A stretch of DNA of 64,000 nt from Hyphomicrobiales bacterium (GTDB taxonomy: Bacteria; Pseudomonadota; Alphaproteobacteria; Rhizobiales; Rhizobiaceae), in NCBI GenBank assembly GCA_026400435.1, contig JAPLOZ010000095.1, positions 24,224 through 88,223 of the forward strand, read 5' to 3'. Made by a program: the position numbers and the translations under genes. Position 1 is the stretch's first letter; every line of letters starts with the position of its first letter. Below are positions 9,917-17,999 of the stretch, piece by piece. Under the pieces are notes generated by a model. It was given only the letters and a program-made list of their open reading frames with translations, was not told the DNA's origin and made no database searches.

Positions 9917-10132
9917 ATGGGCAACCAGAATGTTTCCGGAAATGCGCCGGAATCCCGGCCGCGCAAGCCGCTTTCGCCCGAGGCGGTGCGGGCGCTTGCC
10001 GAAGCCGATGCTCGACGGGAGCTATACTTGACCCGGGAAGCCGCCCGGCCCCGCGAACTTGGCGGCCGCGGCGGAAACGAACCGGTTCGCTACGGCGATT
10101 GGGAAGTGAAGGGTTTGGCCTCCGACTTCTGA
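9917..10132 (+). CDS. DUF1674 / succinate dehydrogenase assembly factor 4 (SdhAF4) family protein
   Basis: This 71-residue protein ends in the hallmark of the DUF1674/SDHAF4 family, EPVRYGDWEVKGLASDF, preceded by a basic, Pro- and Ala-rich linker (RKPLSPEAVRALAEADAR). Eukaryotic SDHAF4 binds flavinylated SDHA and helps the complex assemble; a like role in bacteria is inference. Located divergently from htpX, a common rhizobial arrangement. The ATG overlaps a short purine-rich stretch (GAGGAACA) acting as ribosome site. Confidence 0.88.
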   Translation: MGNQNVSGNAPESRPRKPLSPEAVRALAEADARRELYLTREAARPRELGGRGGNEPVRYGDWEVKGLASDF

Positions 10133-10225
10133 CGACAGCCTCCGCCACGTCGGATCGGGAACAAGCGACGCGCTGCTGCGTTTGTTGTCCAGTTTTTCCG
10201 ACACTTCAAATGTGCGAGGTCTGCC

Positions 10226-11095
10226 ATGCTGATCCGGCTCGGCTACGAAATTGCTATCGAATCCCCGGCGCGGACGCCCCTGATCTCGCTTCTCGAGATT
10301 CATTCCGATCGTCAGCCCGACATCAAGCGCGCGACACGCGTCATCACCTCTCCCGCGGTCGAAAGCACGCTCTACGAGGATCGATACGGTAACAGCTGCC
10401 GGCGCTTCAGCGCGCCGGGCGGCGAGTTTCGTATTCTGTACGACGCCGTGGTCGAGGATGCGGGTCAGCCGGACGAGGTCAACACGCTCGCCCGCGAGAC
10501 GCCGGTGGAGGACCTGCCGCCCGAGGCGCTCGGTTACCTGCTCGGCAGCAGGTACTGCGAGACGGATCATCTGAGCAGCCTCGCCTGGAACCTGTTCGGT
10601 CACATGCCGCCGGGTTGGGCGCGCGTGCAGGCGATCGTCGACTACGTCCACAACCGACTGTCCTTCGGCTACGGCTATGCTCGCTCCACCCGCACCGCCG
10701 CCCAGGCCAATGACGAGCGCGTGGGCGTGTGCCGCGACTTTGCCCATCTGGCCATCACGCTCTGCCGCTGCATGAACATTCCCGCCCGCTATGTGAACGG
10801 CTACCTCGGCGACATCGGCGTGCCCCAGGATCCGGCGCCGATGGACTTTTCGGCCTGGATGGAGGTGTTCCTCGAAGGGAAATGGTACACGTTCGATCCG
10901 CGTCACAATGTACCGCGCATCGGCCGGGTTGTGATTGCGCGCGGACGCGACGCGACCGATGTCCCGCTGCTGCATAGCTTCGGGCCGCATCGGTTGTCGA
11001 TGTTCAAGGTGTGGACATACGAGCAGGACAGCCATCCCGCCACGCCGCCCCGTCACGGAGTGGATCGCACGGCCACTGTGCAGATGATCGCCTGA
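10226..11095 (+). CDS. Transglutaminase-like family protein with N-terminal beta domain
   Basis: This 289-residue protein has the bacterial transglutaminase N-terminal domain (about 1-80) and a transglutaminase-like core (about 100-230). The nucleophile is probably Cys169 in GVCRDFAHL, and Asp224 in YTFDPRHN fits the triad aspartate. At the position usually filled by the catalytic histidine (HAW in most families) there is Ser209 (FSAWMEVF). Such proteins act as cysteine peptidases or amidases of unknown substrate. No signal peptide is evident. It stands alone between the SdhAF4 and nuclease genes. Whether the Ser substitution abolishes activity is not decidable here. Confidence 0.85.
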   Translation: MLIRLGYEIAIESPARTPLISLLEIHSDRQPDIKRATRVITSPAVESTLYEDRYGNSCRRFSAPGGEFRILYDAVVEDAGQPDEVNTLARETPVEDLPPEALGYLLGSRYCETDHLSSLAWNLFGHMPPGWARVQAIVDYVHNRLSFGYGYARSTRTAAQANDERVGVCRDFAHLAITLCRCMNIPARYVNGYLGDIGVPQDPAPMDFSAWMEVFLEGKWYTFDPRHNVPRIGRVVIARGRDATDVPLLHSFGPHRLSMFKVWTYEQDSHPATPPRHGVDRTATVQMIA

Positions 11096-11151
11096 ACAGC
11101 CAGTCGCCAAACTACTTGCATGATACCACATAGAGGAATAAATTCCTCGCC

Positions 11152-11595
11152 ATGGGACCATGTGTCAGTATTGCAGCGGTACTCGGGGTGGCGACCCTTC
11201 TCGCCTGCTTCCCGGCCGGTGCGGCGAAGCTGTTTCGCGGACCGGTCGACGCGGTCGTTGTCGAAGTCCTGGACGGCGATACGTTCGTCGCCGAGGCAAT
11301 GGTCTGGCCAGGCCATTCCGTCAGGGTGAACATACGCATACGAGGCATCGACGCGCCCGATATGAAGGCCCGCTGCGCTGACGAGAAATCGGCGGCACTG
11401 CAGGCACGCGAAGCGCTCGTGCACCTTCTGGGCGACGGTCGCGTCGCGATCTCCAATATCGCGGGCGCAAAATACTACGGCCGCGTCCTGGCGGACGTTT
11501 CGACCTCCCAAGGCCTACCGGTGGCCCCGATCTTGCTGAATGAAAACCTGGTGCGACCCTACGGCGGAGAGCGGCGGCGGACTTGGTGCGGTTGA
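11152..11595 (+). CDS. Secreted thermonuclease (SNase-like) family protein
   Basis: This 147-residue protein has an N-terminal hydrophobic signal sequence (about 4-24, ending PAGAA) and a staphylococcal-nuclease OB-fold. The calcium-site aspartates are in VLDGDTF, a catalytic arginine and Asp in IRIRGIDAPD, and the second arginine in YYGRVLADV. At the position of the general-base Glu43 of SNase there is Asp (IDAPD). A Ca2+-dependent nuclease in the periplasm is the family expectation; many rhizobial members are uncharacterised. The ATG follows a weak ribosome site, and the leader begins soon after the transglutaminase gene. Confidence 0.85.
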   Translation: MGPCVSIAAVLGVATLLACFPAGAAKLFRGPVDAVVVEVLDGDTFVAEAMVWPGHSVRVNIRIRGIDAPDMKARCADEKSAALQAREALVHLLGDGRVAISNIAGAKYYGRVLADVSTSQGLPVAPILLNENLVRPYGGERRRTWCG

Positions 11596-11704
11596 CCCAC
11601 ATCGACACACCGCACGGTCCCAGCCTGATACGCATTCGTTAATCGGCCCGGCACGCAGGCGGCCTTCGGTAAACAAGTCGTTAGCTTTTTCGCCAGAATG
11701 CCTA

Positions 11705-11716
11705 AACGTTAACGTT
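11705..11716. promoter_or_regulatory. 12-base perfect palindrome upstream of the TadG-like gene
   Basis: AACGTTAACGTT is self-complementary. It lies within TAAACG...CGTTTA arms in the AT-richer gap between the nuclease gene and the TadG-like gene. It may be an operator for the latter; no regulator is suggested by neighbours. Confidence 0.35.
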
Positions 11717-11853
11717 GCGTTTACCATCATTTCCGCCAAGAAGCTTTGTTTTCAAGGACTTGGATTTCTCCGCGCTGCATTTTTCTCGACGCTCTCAGCT
11801 TGGCCGAATTCCTGCTCCCTCCCCTGCAGCGGTATGCGGATGGAGGCTCCCAG

Positions 11854-13182
11854 ATGTTTCACAGTGCGGAATTCGCCCGAAAGATTAACGCCTTCGGCAA
11901 GGCGCGGTCGGGCACATTTGCAATCCTGATGGCATTGGTGCTCACGGTGCTCGCCCTTTCGGCGGGCTTTGCGGTAAATCTTGCGCAACTCTACAATGTC
12001 CGTTCGAGCCTCAGTCAGGCGCTCGACGCCGCGGTGACCTCGACGGCGCGCGACATAACCACCGGCAAGATCGTCCCGGATGACGCCCGCGCCTGGGTCG
12101 AACTCTTCCTCAAGGCCAATGGAGATCCGACCTTCATGGCCAGCGACAAGCTGGTCCTGAACCAACTCACGGTCGACAAGGTCAACAGCACCATCGACGC
12201 CACGGCGTATGTCGACGTCGACCTGTTCTTCCCACTCTTCGGCCTTCCCAATGAACGCCGCGTGACCGGCGCATCTGCCTCCGTCTATTCCGACAAGAGG
12301 ATCGAGGTCGCCATGATGCTGGACGTGACTGGCTCAATGGACGGCCAGAAGATCAAGGATCTCAGGACGGCGGCCAGCAATGCGGTCGACACGTTCCTGG
12401 CGGGACAGGATGCTTCCAAGCCACGCGTCCGCGTAGCCCTGGTGCCTTACGCAAACGCCGTGAACACGGGCACGCTGCAGAATGTCGTCTTTGCCGAGGA
12501 CAAGTACACGGCGGGCGACGTCGAACCGCCCAAGCTCGACGATCCGATTGCCGTATCCGGCTACACGGCGCCCGACGCGTGCGCAACCGAACGCAAGGGC
12601 AGCCAGCAATTTTCCGACGCCAGCCCGTATACCGCCAAGGTCAATCGCGACAACAGGCTCGATTTCTGCCCCACCGCGACCCTGGTGCCGCTTTCTGCCG
12701 ACGGGACCGCCCTGAAGACGGCAATCGGCAAGTTCAAGGCGGGCGGCTACACGGCCGGGCACATCGGCGTGCAGTGGAGCTGGTACATGCTGTCGCCCAA
12801 GTGGCGCGATGTGCTGCCCAAGGCGGCCCAGCCGCTCGACTATGACCCCAAGAAGGTAGCGAAATATGCGATCTTGATGACGGATGGCGAGTTCAATACG
12901 GCGTTCGCGGGCGTTTCAAAGAAGGGCACGACGACCAACCAGCCAACGCTCTCGCGCGGCAACGCCGACCAACTGTGTGCGAAAATGCGCGCTGAGGGCA
13001 TCGAGATCTTCACGGTCGGCTTCATGCTGAACGAGGACAACGCCAAGAAGATCATGCAGAAATGCGCTTCGGCCGATACCTCGTCGATAAAGCACTACTA
13101 TGAAACGAGTTCGGGCACCGAACTCAACCAGGCCTTCCAGGCAATCGCCCGCAACATCGAACGTCTGGCAATCACGAAATAG
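11854..13182 (+). CDS. TadG-like pilus-assembly family protein with von Willebrand factor A domain
   Basis: This 442-residue protein begins with a TadE/TadG-type membrane anchor: basic residues, then about 19-45 hydrophobic (GTFAILMALVLTVLALSAGF). A periplasmic region with a VWA domain follows, whose metal-site motif is DVTGSMDG (canonical DxSxS with Thr for the first Ser) and a later TDGEFNT. Start chosen at 11854, where GGAGG stands nine bases upstream; an in-frame TTG at 11746 would add 36 implausible residues. TadG proteins are minor pilins or adhesion-related parts of Flp pili, but no other tad or cpa genes lie in the window, so this is an orphan copy whose role is unclear. Confidence 0.85.
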   Translation: MFHSAEFARKINAFGKARSGTFAILMALVLTVLALSAGFAVNLAQLYNVRSSLSQALDAAVTSTARDITTGKIVPDDARAWVELFLKANGDPTFMASDKLVLNQLTVDKVNSTIDATAYVDVDLFFPLFGLPNERRVTGASASVYSDKRIEVAMMLDVTGSMDGQKIKDLRTAASNAVDTFLAGQDASKPRVRVALVPYANAVNTGTLQNVVFAEDKYTAGDVEPPKLDDPIAVSGYTAPDACATERKGSQQFSDASPYTAKVNRDNRLDFCPTATLVPLSADGTALKTAIGKFKAGGYTAGHIGVQWSWYMLSPKWRDVLPKAAQPLDYDPKKVAKYAILMTDGEFNTAFAGVSKKGTTTNQPTLSRGNADQLCAKMRAEGIEIFTVGFMLNEDNAKKIMQKCASADTSSIKHYYETSSGTELNQAFQAIARNIERLAITK

Positions 13183-13209
13183 ACTGAGCGTTCAAAGTCG
13201 CATCCAAAC

Positions 13210-13238
13210 GCATGGGGCCGCCGCTGGGCGACCCATGC
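13210..13238 (+). terminator. Hairpin after the TadG-like gene
   Basis: GCATGGG pairs with CCCATGC, with an inner CGCC/GGCG stem and GCTG loop, 28 bases after the stop codon. It is followed by AAAAATC and not a T-run, so it may be an mRNA-stabilising or Rho-assisted end. Confidence 0.35.
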
Positions 13239-13344
13239 AAAAATCTGCCCCTTGCCTTGAAGCACCCCCCAACGCCATTGTTGGCGGTGAGCCGGACGTG
13301 GTCATGCGCTGGCGCATTCGCACAGGCGGGGTAAGGGTGAGTGC

Positions 13345-14616
13345 ATGGACAAGGCTGACAGGGCGGCGCGCGTCGTCAGGACCATCGTCGAAAAGTTGCA
13401 GCCGGGCTTCGCCGTTCGACTTTGGAACGGCGAGCGCATCGGACCGGCGGACGGGCCTGTGCTTGTGATCAACGACAGCGGCATCGTCGGACGCATTCTG
13501 CGGCGGCCTGCATTCACGACCTTTGTCGAGCTCTGGATATCGAAGGCGATCGACGTCGAGAACGGCTCGCTTTTTGACCTGCATGAACTCAAGCCGAAAG
13601 GAAAAACCAGGGCCAAGCTCCGCGAGATCCCGAAGCTGAAGCTTCTGCGCGACCTTCCCCTCCTCGCCTTTTCGAGTGGACGTGTTTCAGGCGTCGACGG
13701 TCTGGCAGGAAAGGATCCTTTCGTCAGCGGCTCCAGCAAGGAGGCGATCACCCATCACTACGACATTTCGAACGCGTTCTATCAGCTCTTCCTGGATGAA
13801 CGCATGGTCTACACCTGCGCCTATTTCAAAGATTTCGAGAACGGCATCGACCAGGCGCAGGCCGACAAGCTCGATCACATCTGCCGCAAGCTGCGGCTCA
13901 AGCCAGGCGACCGCCTGCTCGACATCGGCTGCGGCTGGGGTGCGCTGCTGATACACGCCGCGAAAAATTACGGCGTGATAGGCCATGGCGTATCCCTTTC
14001 GGAGGAACAAACGAAGCTGGCGCGCGAGCGCATACGCAAAGAAGGGCTTGAGGATCGCGTAACCATCGACATCCAGTCCTACACCGAACTTTCAGGCAGG
14101 AGTTACGACAAGATCTCGTCGATAGGCATGTTCGAGGCGGTCGGCTTCGCCAATCACGACACTTACTTTTCCACCATCCTGCGGCTGCTCAAGCCGGGCG
14201 GCATCTACCTGCATCATGCCATCACCCGCCGCATGAAGAAGGACAAGCGTGCGTGGAGCCGCAAGGGGCCAGCCTACCGCGCGCTCATCAAGTACATCTT
14301 TCCAGGCGGCGAGGTCGATCACATCGGTCTGACTCTGGACAACCTGGAATCGCACGGGTTCGAGGTCCACGACGTTGAGGATCTACGCGAACATTATGCG
14401 CGCACCTGCAGGCTGTGGGCGGATCGTCTGCGCGCCCGTTTCGACGAGGCCATCGCCGAGGTCGGCGAGGCGAAGGCGCGGCTGTGGCTCTTGTATCTGA
14501 CGGGCTGCTCTACAGGCTTCGAAGGCGGATCGGTTCTGATCTACCAGACCGTGGCGACGCGGCGTTCGCGCGGCCGCAGCGGGCTGCCTCCGACACGCGC
14601 CGATCTGTACCGATAG
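13345..14616 (+). CDS. Cyclopropane-fatty-acyl-phospholipid synthase family methyltransferase
   Basis: This 423-residue SAM-dependent enzyme of the mycolic/cyclopropane synthase family would add a methylene from SAM across the cis double bond of membrane phospholipid acyl chains. It has an N-terminal lipid-binding region, then the SAM fold with LLDIGCGWGALL (about 190-200), GVSLSEEQ, and IGMFEAVG. The C-terminal part contains the TGCSTGFEGG cysteine region. Length is slightly above E. coli Cfa. A GTAAGGGTGAG ribosome site precedes the ATG. It follows the TadG-like gene by 162 bases with hairpins between, so it probably has its own promoter. True CFA synthase versus a paralogue cannot be separated here. 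Confidence 0.9.
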   Translation: MDKADRAARVVRTIVEKLQPGFAVRLWNGERIGPADGPVLVINDSGIVGRILRRPAFTTFVELWISKAIDVENGSLFDLHELKPKGKTRAKLREIPKLKLLRDLPLLAFSSGRVSGVDGLAGKDPFVSGSSKEAITHHYDISNAFYQLFLDERMVYTCAYFKDFENGIDQAQADKLDHICRKLRLKPGDRLLDIGCGWGALLIHAAKNYGVIGHGVSLSEEQTKLARERIRKEGLEDRVTIDIQSYTELSGRSYDKISSIGMFEAVGFANHDTYFSTILRLLKPGGIYLHHAITRRMKKDKRAWSRKGPAYRALIKYIFPGGEVDHIGLTLDNLESHGFEVHDVEDLREHYARTCRLWADRLRARFDEAIAEVGEAKARLWLLYLTGCSTGFEGGSVLIYQTVATRRSRGRSGLPPTRADLYR

Positions 14617-14647
14617 AGCTCTCGCCAGCCGGACCAGCAAAAGGCAA

Positions 14648-14672
14648 GGGCCGCCTCGCTGGGAGGCGGCCC
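14648..14672 (-). terminator. GC-rich terminator between cfa-like gene and micro-ORF/MOSC
   Basis: A ten-base perfect stem (GGGCCGCCTC / GAGGCGGCCC) with a five-base loop. On the minus strand it is followed by TTGCCTTTT, a fair Rho-independent terminator for the micro-ORF transcript. On the plus strand no T-run follows, though it may still help end the cfa-like transcript. Confidence 0.7.
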
Positions 14673-14738
14673 CGTGCTTTCGTCCGTGGCGCGACCCGTG
14701 GCCGTAGCTCGTGCTGCCGGCCGCGCTTCATGTCGCTG

Positions 14739-14807
14739 TCAGGAAGGCTGCTTCCCGAAAGGCCAATCCGCCCGAGCCACGCTCTGGAAACCGAAACCAC
14801 TCGACAT
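14739..14807 (-). CDS. 22-residue micro-ORF with strong ribosome site
   Basis: ATG at 14807 is preceded by AAAGGAGG at ideal spacing (seven bases), the strongest Shine-Dalgarno in the neighbourhood. The frame closes at TGA after 22 codons (starts MSSGFGFQSV, ends FGKQPS). It is 69 bases downstream of the MOSC gene, on the same strand, and about 65 bases upstream of a hairpin terminator. It has no membrane segment and resembles no family I recognise. It could be a real small protein, a leader peptide, or the coding part of a dual-function small RNA. Confidence rests only on ribosome site plus terminator context. Confidence 0.5.
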   Translation of the reverse strand: MSSGFGFQSVARADWPFGKQPS

Positions 14808-14876
14808 CGGATCGCCTCCTTTCGTTTTGTTGAACACGCAAGGAATGTGGGGGCATTCGCCGCAGGATGCAAGTGG

Positions 14877-15614
14877 TCAGTCGACGAACCTTACCGTCGC
14901 GCCTGACCGGATCTCGCCTGGTCGCGTCACCTCGCAATAGACCCCGAGATTGTGCGCGTTCTTGCGGACCAGCGTGCGCAGGATGTCGGGATCATTTTCA
15001 AAACCTTCCTGCGCGATGATGGTGAAGCCGCAACGCCGGCAGGGATCGGTGACGGCCAACTCTACGTCGCCGATCGCAAGCTTTCGGCCGAGCCATTCTG
15101 TCTCGGGAAAATGTCCCGCCACCTGTGGCATCTCGACCAGGATGTTCGGGCGGAAGCGACGTGGGTCCGGATTGCCCTCCGGATGGAGCGCCTTGAGTTC
15201 GGCGAGCGAGGCGGTGGTCAGCAAATGCACCGGCGCCTTCTTGTAGCGCGGCGCCGGCAGGCGCGTCCCCGCCTCGAACGGCAGGATGGCGGCGTCGAAA
15301 TCAAGCAGCGCGCTCGCGGCGCGGTCAGCCGCTTCGCCCGGCGCGGCGAGCCAGTCTCCACCGGGCGCCCGCACCTCCAGGCTGCCGTTTTCCGACAGCC
15401 TGGCCGCGATGCCGGGCAGGCCATGCCACTTCTTGTTGGCGTCCGGCTTGGCGATCTCCCCGGTCGAATTGTCGACCAGCCCGAACTGCCTGTCGCCGAC
15501 GAAACCGTCGGCGCCGACCGCGATCTTGTCCAGGCGCTCGCCGGCGAGCGAACTGACCGGATAACGCCAGAGCCCGGCGACGCGCCCGGGCACGCCATCC
15601 GGCCCGGTGCTCAA
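14877..15614 (-). CDS. MOSC domain-containing protein
   Basis: This 245-residue protein has an N-terminal MOSC beta-barrel region ([15 protein letters not shown] at ~15-30) and a C-terminal MOSC domain (about 110-240) with RFRPNILVE and the cysteine pair in [12 protein letters not shown] proteins handle sulfur or molybdenum cofactor, as in mARC amidoxime reductases and Moco sulfurases. This one has no fused ferredoxin domain and its substrate is unknown. Its ATG overlaps the acs stop by four bases (ATGA), so it is translationally coupled to acetyl-CoA synthetase, with no obvious functional reason. Confidence 0.88.
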   Translation of the reverse strand: MSTGPDGVPGRVAGLWRYPVSSLAGERLDKIAVGADGFVGDRQFGLVDNSTGEIAKPDANKKWHGLPGIAARLSENGSLEVRAPGGDWLAAPGEAADRAASALLDFDAAILPFEAGTRLPAPRYKKAPVHLLTTASLAELKALHPEGNPDPRRFRPNILVEMPQVAGHFPETEWLGRKLAIGDVELAVTDPCRRCGFTIIAQEGFENDPDILRTLVRKNAHNLGVYCEVTRPGEIRSGATVRFVD

Positions 15615-17566
15615 GTCTTTTTGTTCTGTCGGTTGGCGATCAGGTCTTCGACGACGGCGGGATCGGCCAGCGTCGATATATCGCCGAGCGCGGAAAAATC
15701 GTCCTCGGCGATCTTGCGCAGGATGCGCCGCATGATCTTGCCCGATCGCGTCTTCGGCAGGCCGGGCGCGAACTGGATCTTGTCCGGCGTCGCGATGGCG
15801 CCGATCTCCTTGCGGACATGCTGGACGAGATCCTGGCGCAGCGGGTCAGACCCCTGTTCTCCCGACATCAGCGTCACGTAGCAGTAGATGCCCTGGCCCT
15901 TGATGTCGTGCGGATAGCCGACAACCGCCGCCTCCGACACCTTGGCGTGGCTGACCAACGCCGATTCCACCTCCGCCGTGCCCATGCGATGGCCCGATAC
16001 ATTGAGCACGTCGTCGACGCGGCCGGTGATCCAGTAGTAGCCGTCGGCATCGCGGCGACATCCGTCGCCGGTGAAGTATTTGCCCTTGTAGGTGGAGAAA
16101 TAGGTCTGCACGAACCGTTCGTGGTCGCCATAGACCGTCCGCATCTGTCCCGGCCAGCTATCGGTAATGCACAGGTTGCCGTCGGTCGCTCCCTCCAGAA
16201 CCTTGCCTTCGCCGTCGACGATCTCGGGCTTGATGCCGAAGAACGGTCGCGTCGCCGATCCGGCCTTGAGACTGGTGGCGCCGGGCAGCGGCGTGATCAG
16301 GATTCCGCCGGTCTCGGTCTGCCACCACGTATCGACGATCGGCACCTTGCCGTTGCCGACCACGTTGAAATACCACTCCCAGGCTTCCGGATTGATCGGT
16401 TCACCGACAGAGCCAAGCACCTTCAGGGATTTGCGCGACGTCTTCTTCACATGGCCGTCGCCCGCCCCCATCAGCGCGCGCAGCGCCGTCGGCGCCGTGT
16501 AGAAGATATTGACCTGGTGCTTGTCGATGATCTCCCAGAAGCGCGACATCGACGGATAGTTCGGCACGCCTTCGAACATCAGGGTCGTCGCGCCGTTGGC
16601 GAGCGGCCCATAGACGATGTAGCTGTGGCCGGTGACCCAGCCGACATCGGCGGTGCACCAGTAGATGTCTCCGTCATGATAGTCGAACACGTACTGGTGG
16701 GTCATCGACGTATAGACGAGATAGCCCCCGGTCGTGTGCAGCACGCCCTTCGGCTTTCCGGTCGAGCCGGAGGTGTAGAGAATGAAAAGCGGATCCTCCG
16801 CCTTCATCCTCTCGGGCTTGCACGTCGCCTCGACGGTCGCGATCTCGTCGTGGTACCAGAGGTCTCGGCCATCAGCCCATCCTGTCTTGCCGCCGGTTCG
16901 TCTGACCACCAGGACGTTCTTCACAATCACATGCTGGCGCGCCGCGATGTCGATCGCCTTGTCGGTGTTTTCCTTAAGCGGAATAGCCTTGCCGCCACGG
17001 AGGCCTTCGTCGGCGGTTATGACGAAGGTCGATTCGCAGTCGACGATGCGGCCGGCGAGCGAATCCGGGGAGAAGCCGCCGAATACCACCGAATGAACCG
17101 CGCCGATGCGCGCGCAGGCGAGCATCGCATAGGCCGCCTCCGGGATCATCGGCATGTAGATGGTGACGCGGTCGCCCTTCTTGACGCCGCGCTTCTTCAT
17201 CACGTTGGCGAGGCGGCAGACATGTTCGTGGAGTTGTCTGTAGGTGATCTTCCTGTCGTCGTAGGGGTTGTCGCCTTCCCAGATGATGGCGACCTGGTCG
17301 CCGCGCTTCCTGAGGTGCCGGTCGATGCAGTTGTGCGAGACGTTGGTGACGCCGTCCTCGTACCACTTGATCGAGACCTTGCCCTTGAAGCTGGTGTTCT
17401 TGACCTTGGTGTAGGGTTTGAACCAGTCGATGCGCTTGCCGTGCTTCCCCCAGAACCTGTCCGGATTGGCAATGCTGTCACCGTACCATTTCAGGTAGGT
17501 GTCGTTGTCGATCAGCGCGCGCTTCTTCCACGCCGACTTGACCTTGTGAACGTGAACCTCGGACAC
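15611..17566 (-). CDS. acs: Acetyl-CoA synthetase (acetate--CoA ligase, AMP-forming)
   Basis: This 651-residue adenylate-forming enzyme makes acetyl-CoA from acetate, ATP and CoA by an acetyl-AMP intermediate. Signatures are the P-loop-like [15 protein letters not shown] (about 264-278), the WWQTETGG motif, [21 protein letters not shown] hinge region, and RSGKIMRRI with Lys610, the residue acetylated to silence Acs in other bacteria. Length matches the family exactly. It is the first gene of a two-gene unit with the MOSC gene. An intergenic region without intact genes lies upstream. Confidence 0.97.
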   Translation of the reverse strand: MSEVHVHKVKSAWKKRALIDNDTYLKWYGDSIANPDRFWGKHGKRIDWFKPYTKVKNTSFKGKVSIKWYEDGVTNVSHNCIDRHLRKRGDQVAIIWEGDNPYDDRKITYRQLHEHVCRLANVMKKRGVKKGDRVTIYMPMIPEAAYAMLACARIGAVHSVVFGGFSPDSLAGRIVDCESTFVITADEGLRGGKAIPLKENTDKAIDIAARQHVIVKNVLVVRRTGGKTGWADGRDLWYHDEIATVEATCKPERMKAEDPLFILYTSGSTGKPKGVLHTTGGYLVYTSMTHQYVFDYHDGDIYWCTADVGWVTGHSYIVYGPLANGATTLMFEGVPNYPSMSRFWEIIDKHQVNIFYTAPTALRALMGAGDGHVKKTSRKSLKVLGSVGEPINPEAWEWYFNVVGNGKVPIVDTWWQTETGGILITPLPGATSLKAGSATRPFFGIKPEIVDGEGKVLEGATDGNLCITDSWPGQMRTVYGDHERFVQTYFSTYKGKYFTGDGCRRDADGYYWITGRVDDVLNVSGHRMGTAEVESALVSHAKVSEAAVVGYPHDIKGQGIYCYVTLMSGEQGSDPLRQDLVQHVRKEIGAIATPDKIQFAPGLPKTRSGKIMRRILRKIAEDDFSALGDISTLADPAVVEDLIANRQNKKT

Positions 17567-17729
17567 TTTTTCTTCCCTCCCCGGCGCTGCCTGCCAGTCA
17601 TGATCCGGCGGCGTTCAGGGCGCAAGCCCATGGAACGGCGGCATTTATTATCAGTTGGCGTTCGCGCACAATATTAGACGTTCGACGAGCGCGGCGGCTT
17701 GCCGCAGGCATCTGTCAGCAGTCACCGCA

Positions 17730-17752
17730 AGAGGCTGCTAAGCCTCTGTTTT
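17730..17752 (+). terminator. Orphan Rho-independent terminator-like hairpin
   Basis: AGAGGCT-GCTA-AGCCTCT is followed by GTTTTC on the plus strand. No plus-strand gene lies upstream, since acs reads away, so it may end a small RNA or be a relic of a lost gene. Confidence 0.4.
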
Positions 17753-17800
17753 CACGCGATGAATCGGCGCTCGATCACGAAGATTTCAATAGACGGTTAA

Positions 17801-17959
17801 GAAAAGCGCATTGCCCCGCGCTTCCCCGTGCTGATCAAATTCATCGAGTTCTGGAAGGCAAAACTTGAGGGACCCCTGCATTCGGTCGAATACACGCACC
17901 GCAAGCTGATTGCGCCGAACGAATGGCGCAACGTCGATGGGGAGTTTGCGCTGCACTGA
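17801..17959 (+). pseudogene. usg: 5'-truncated Usg family protein remnant
   Basis: Translation from 17801 gives about 52 residues that match the C-terminal half of the small alphaproteobacterial Usg family: IAPRFPVLIKFIEFW, then LEGPLHSVEYTHRKL, and the terminal GEFALH just before the stop. The N-terminal half of the family (the YGLTTA...YRMPDHP region) is absent. An in-frame TAA at 17798 precedes the match, and no start codon with a ribosome site is available (a GTG at 17828 has none). I therefore call it a pseudogene fragment. Family assignment is from recalled consensus. Confidence 0.75.
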
Positions 17960-17999
17960 TAGCTGACAGAGGAAGTCGCCGGCCTGCCGCTATCCCGAC

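Larger units (their letters stand above)
17567..17999. other. 433-base gap between acs and the aldo/keto reductase gene
   Basis: This region holds the acs leader and promoter, an AT-richer stretch near 17645-17680 (TTTATTATC, ACAATATTAG), a hairpin with T-run at 17730-17752 and a truncated usg fragment at 17801-17959. No intact gene is visible on either strand. It looks like decaying sequence. Confidence 0.7.

Noticed and set aside
15818..17677. 619-codon plus-strand open frame over acs
   Set aside because: Mirror of acs codon usage, no domain.
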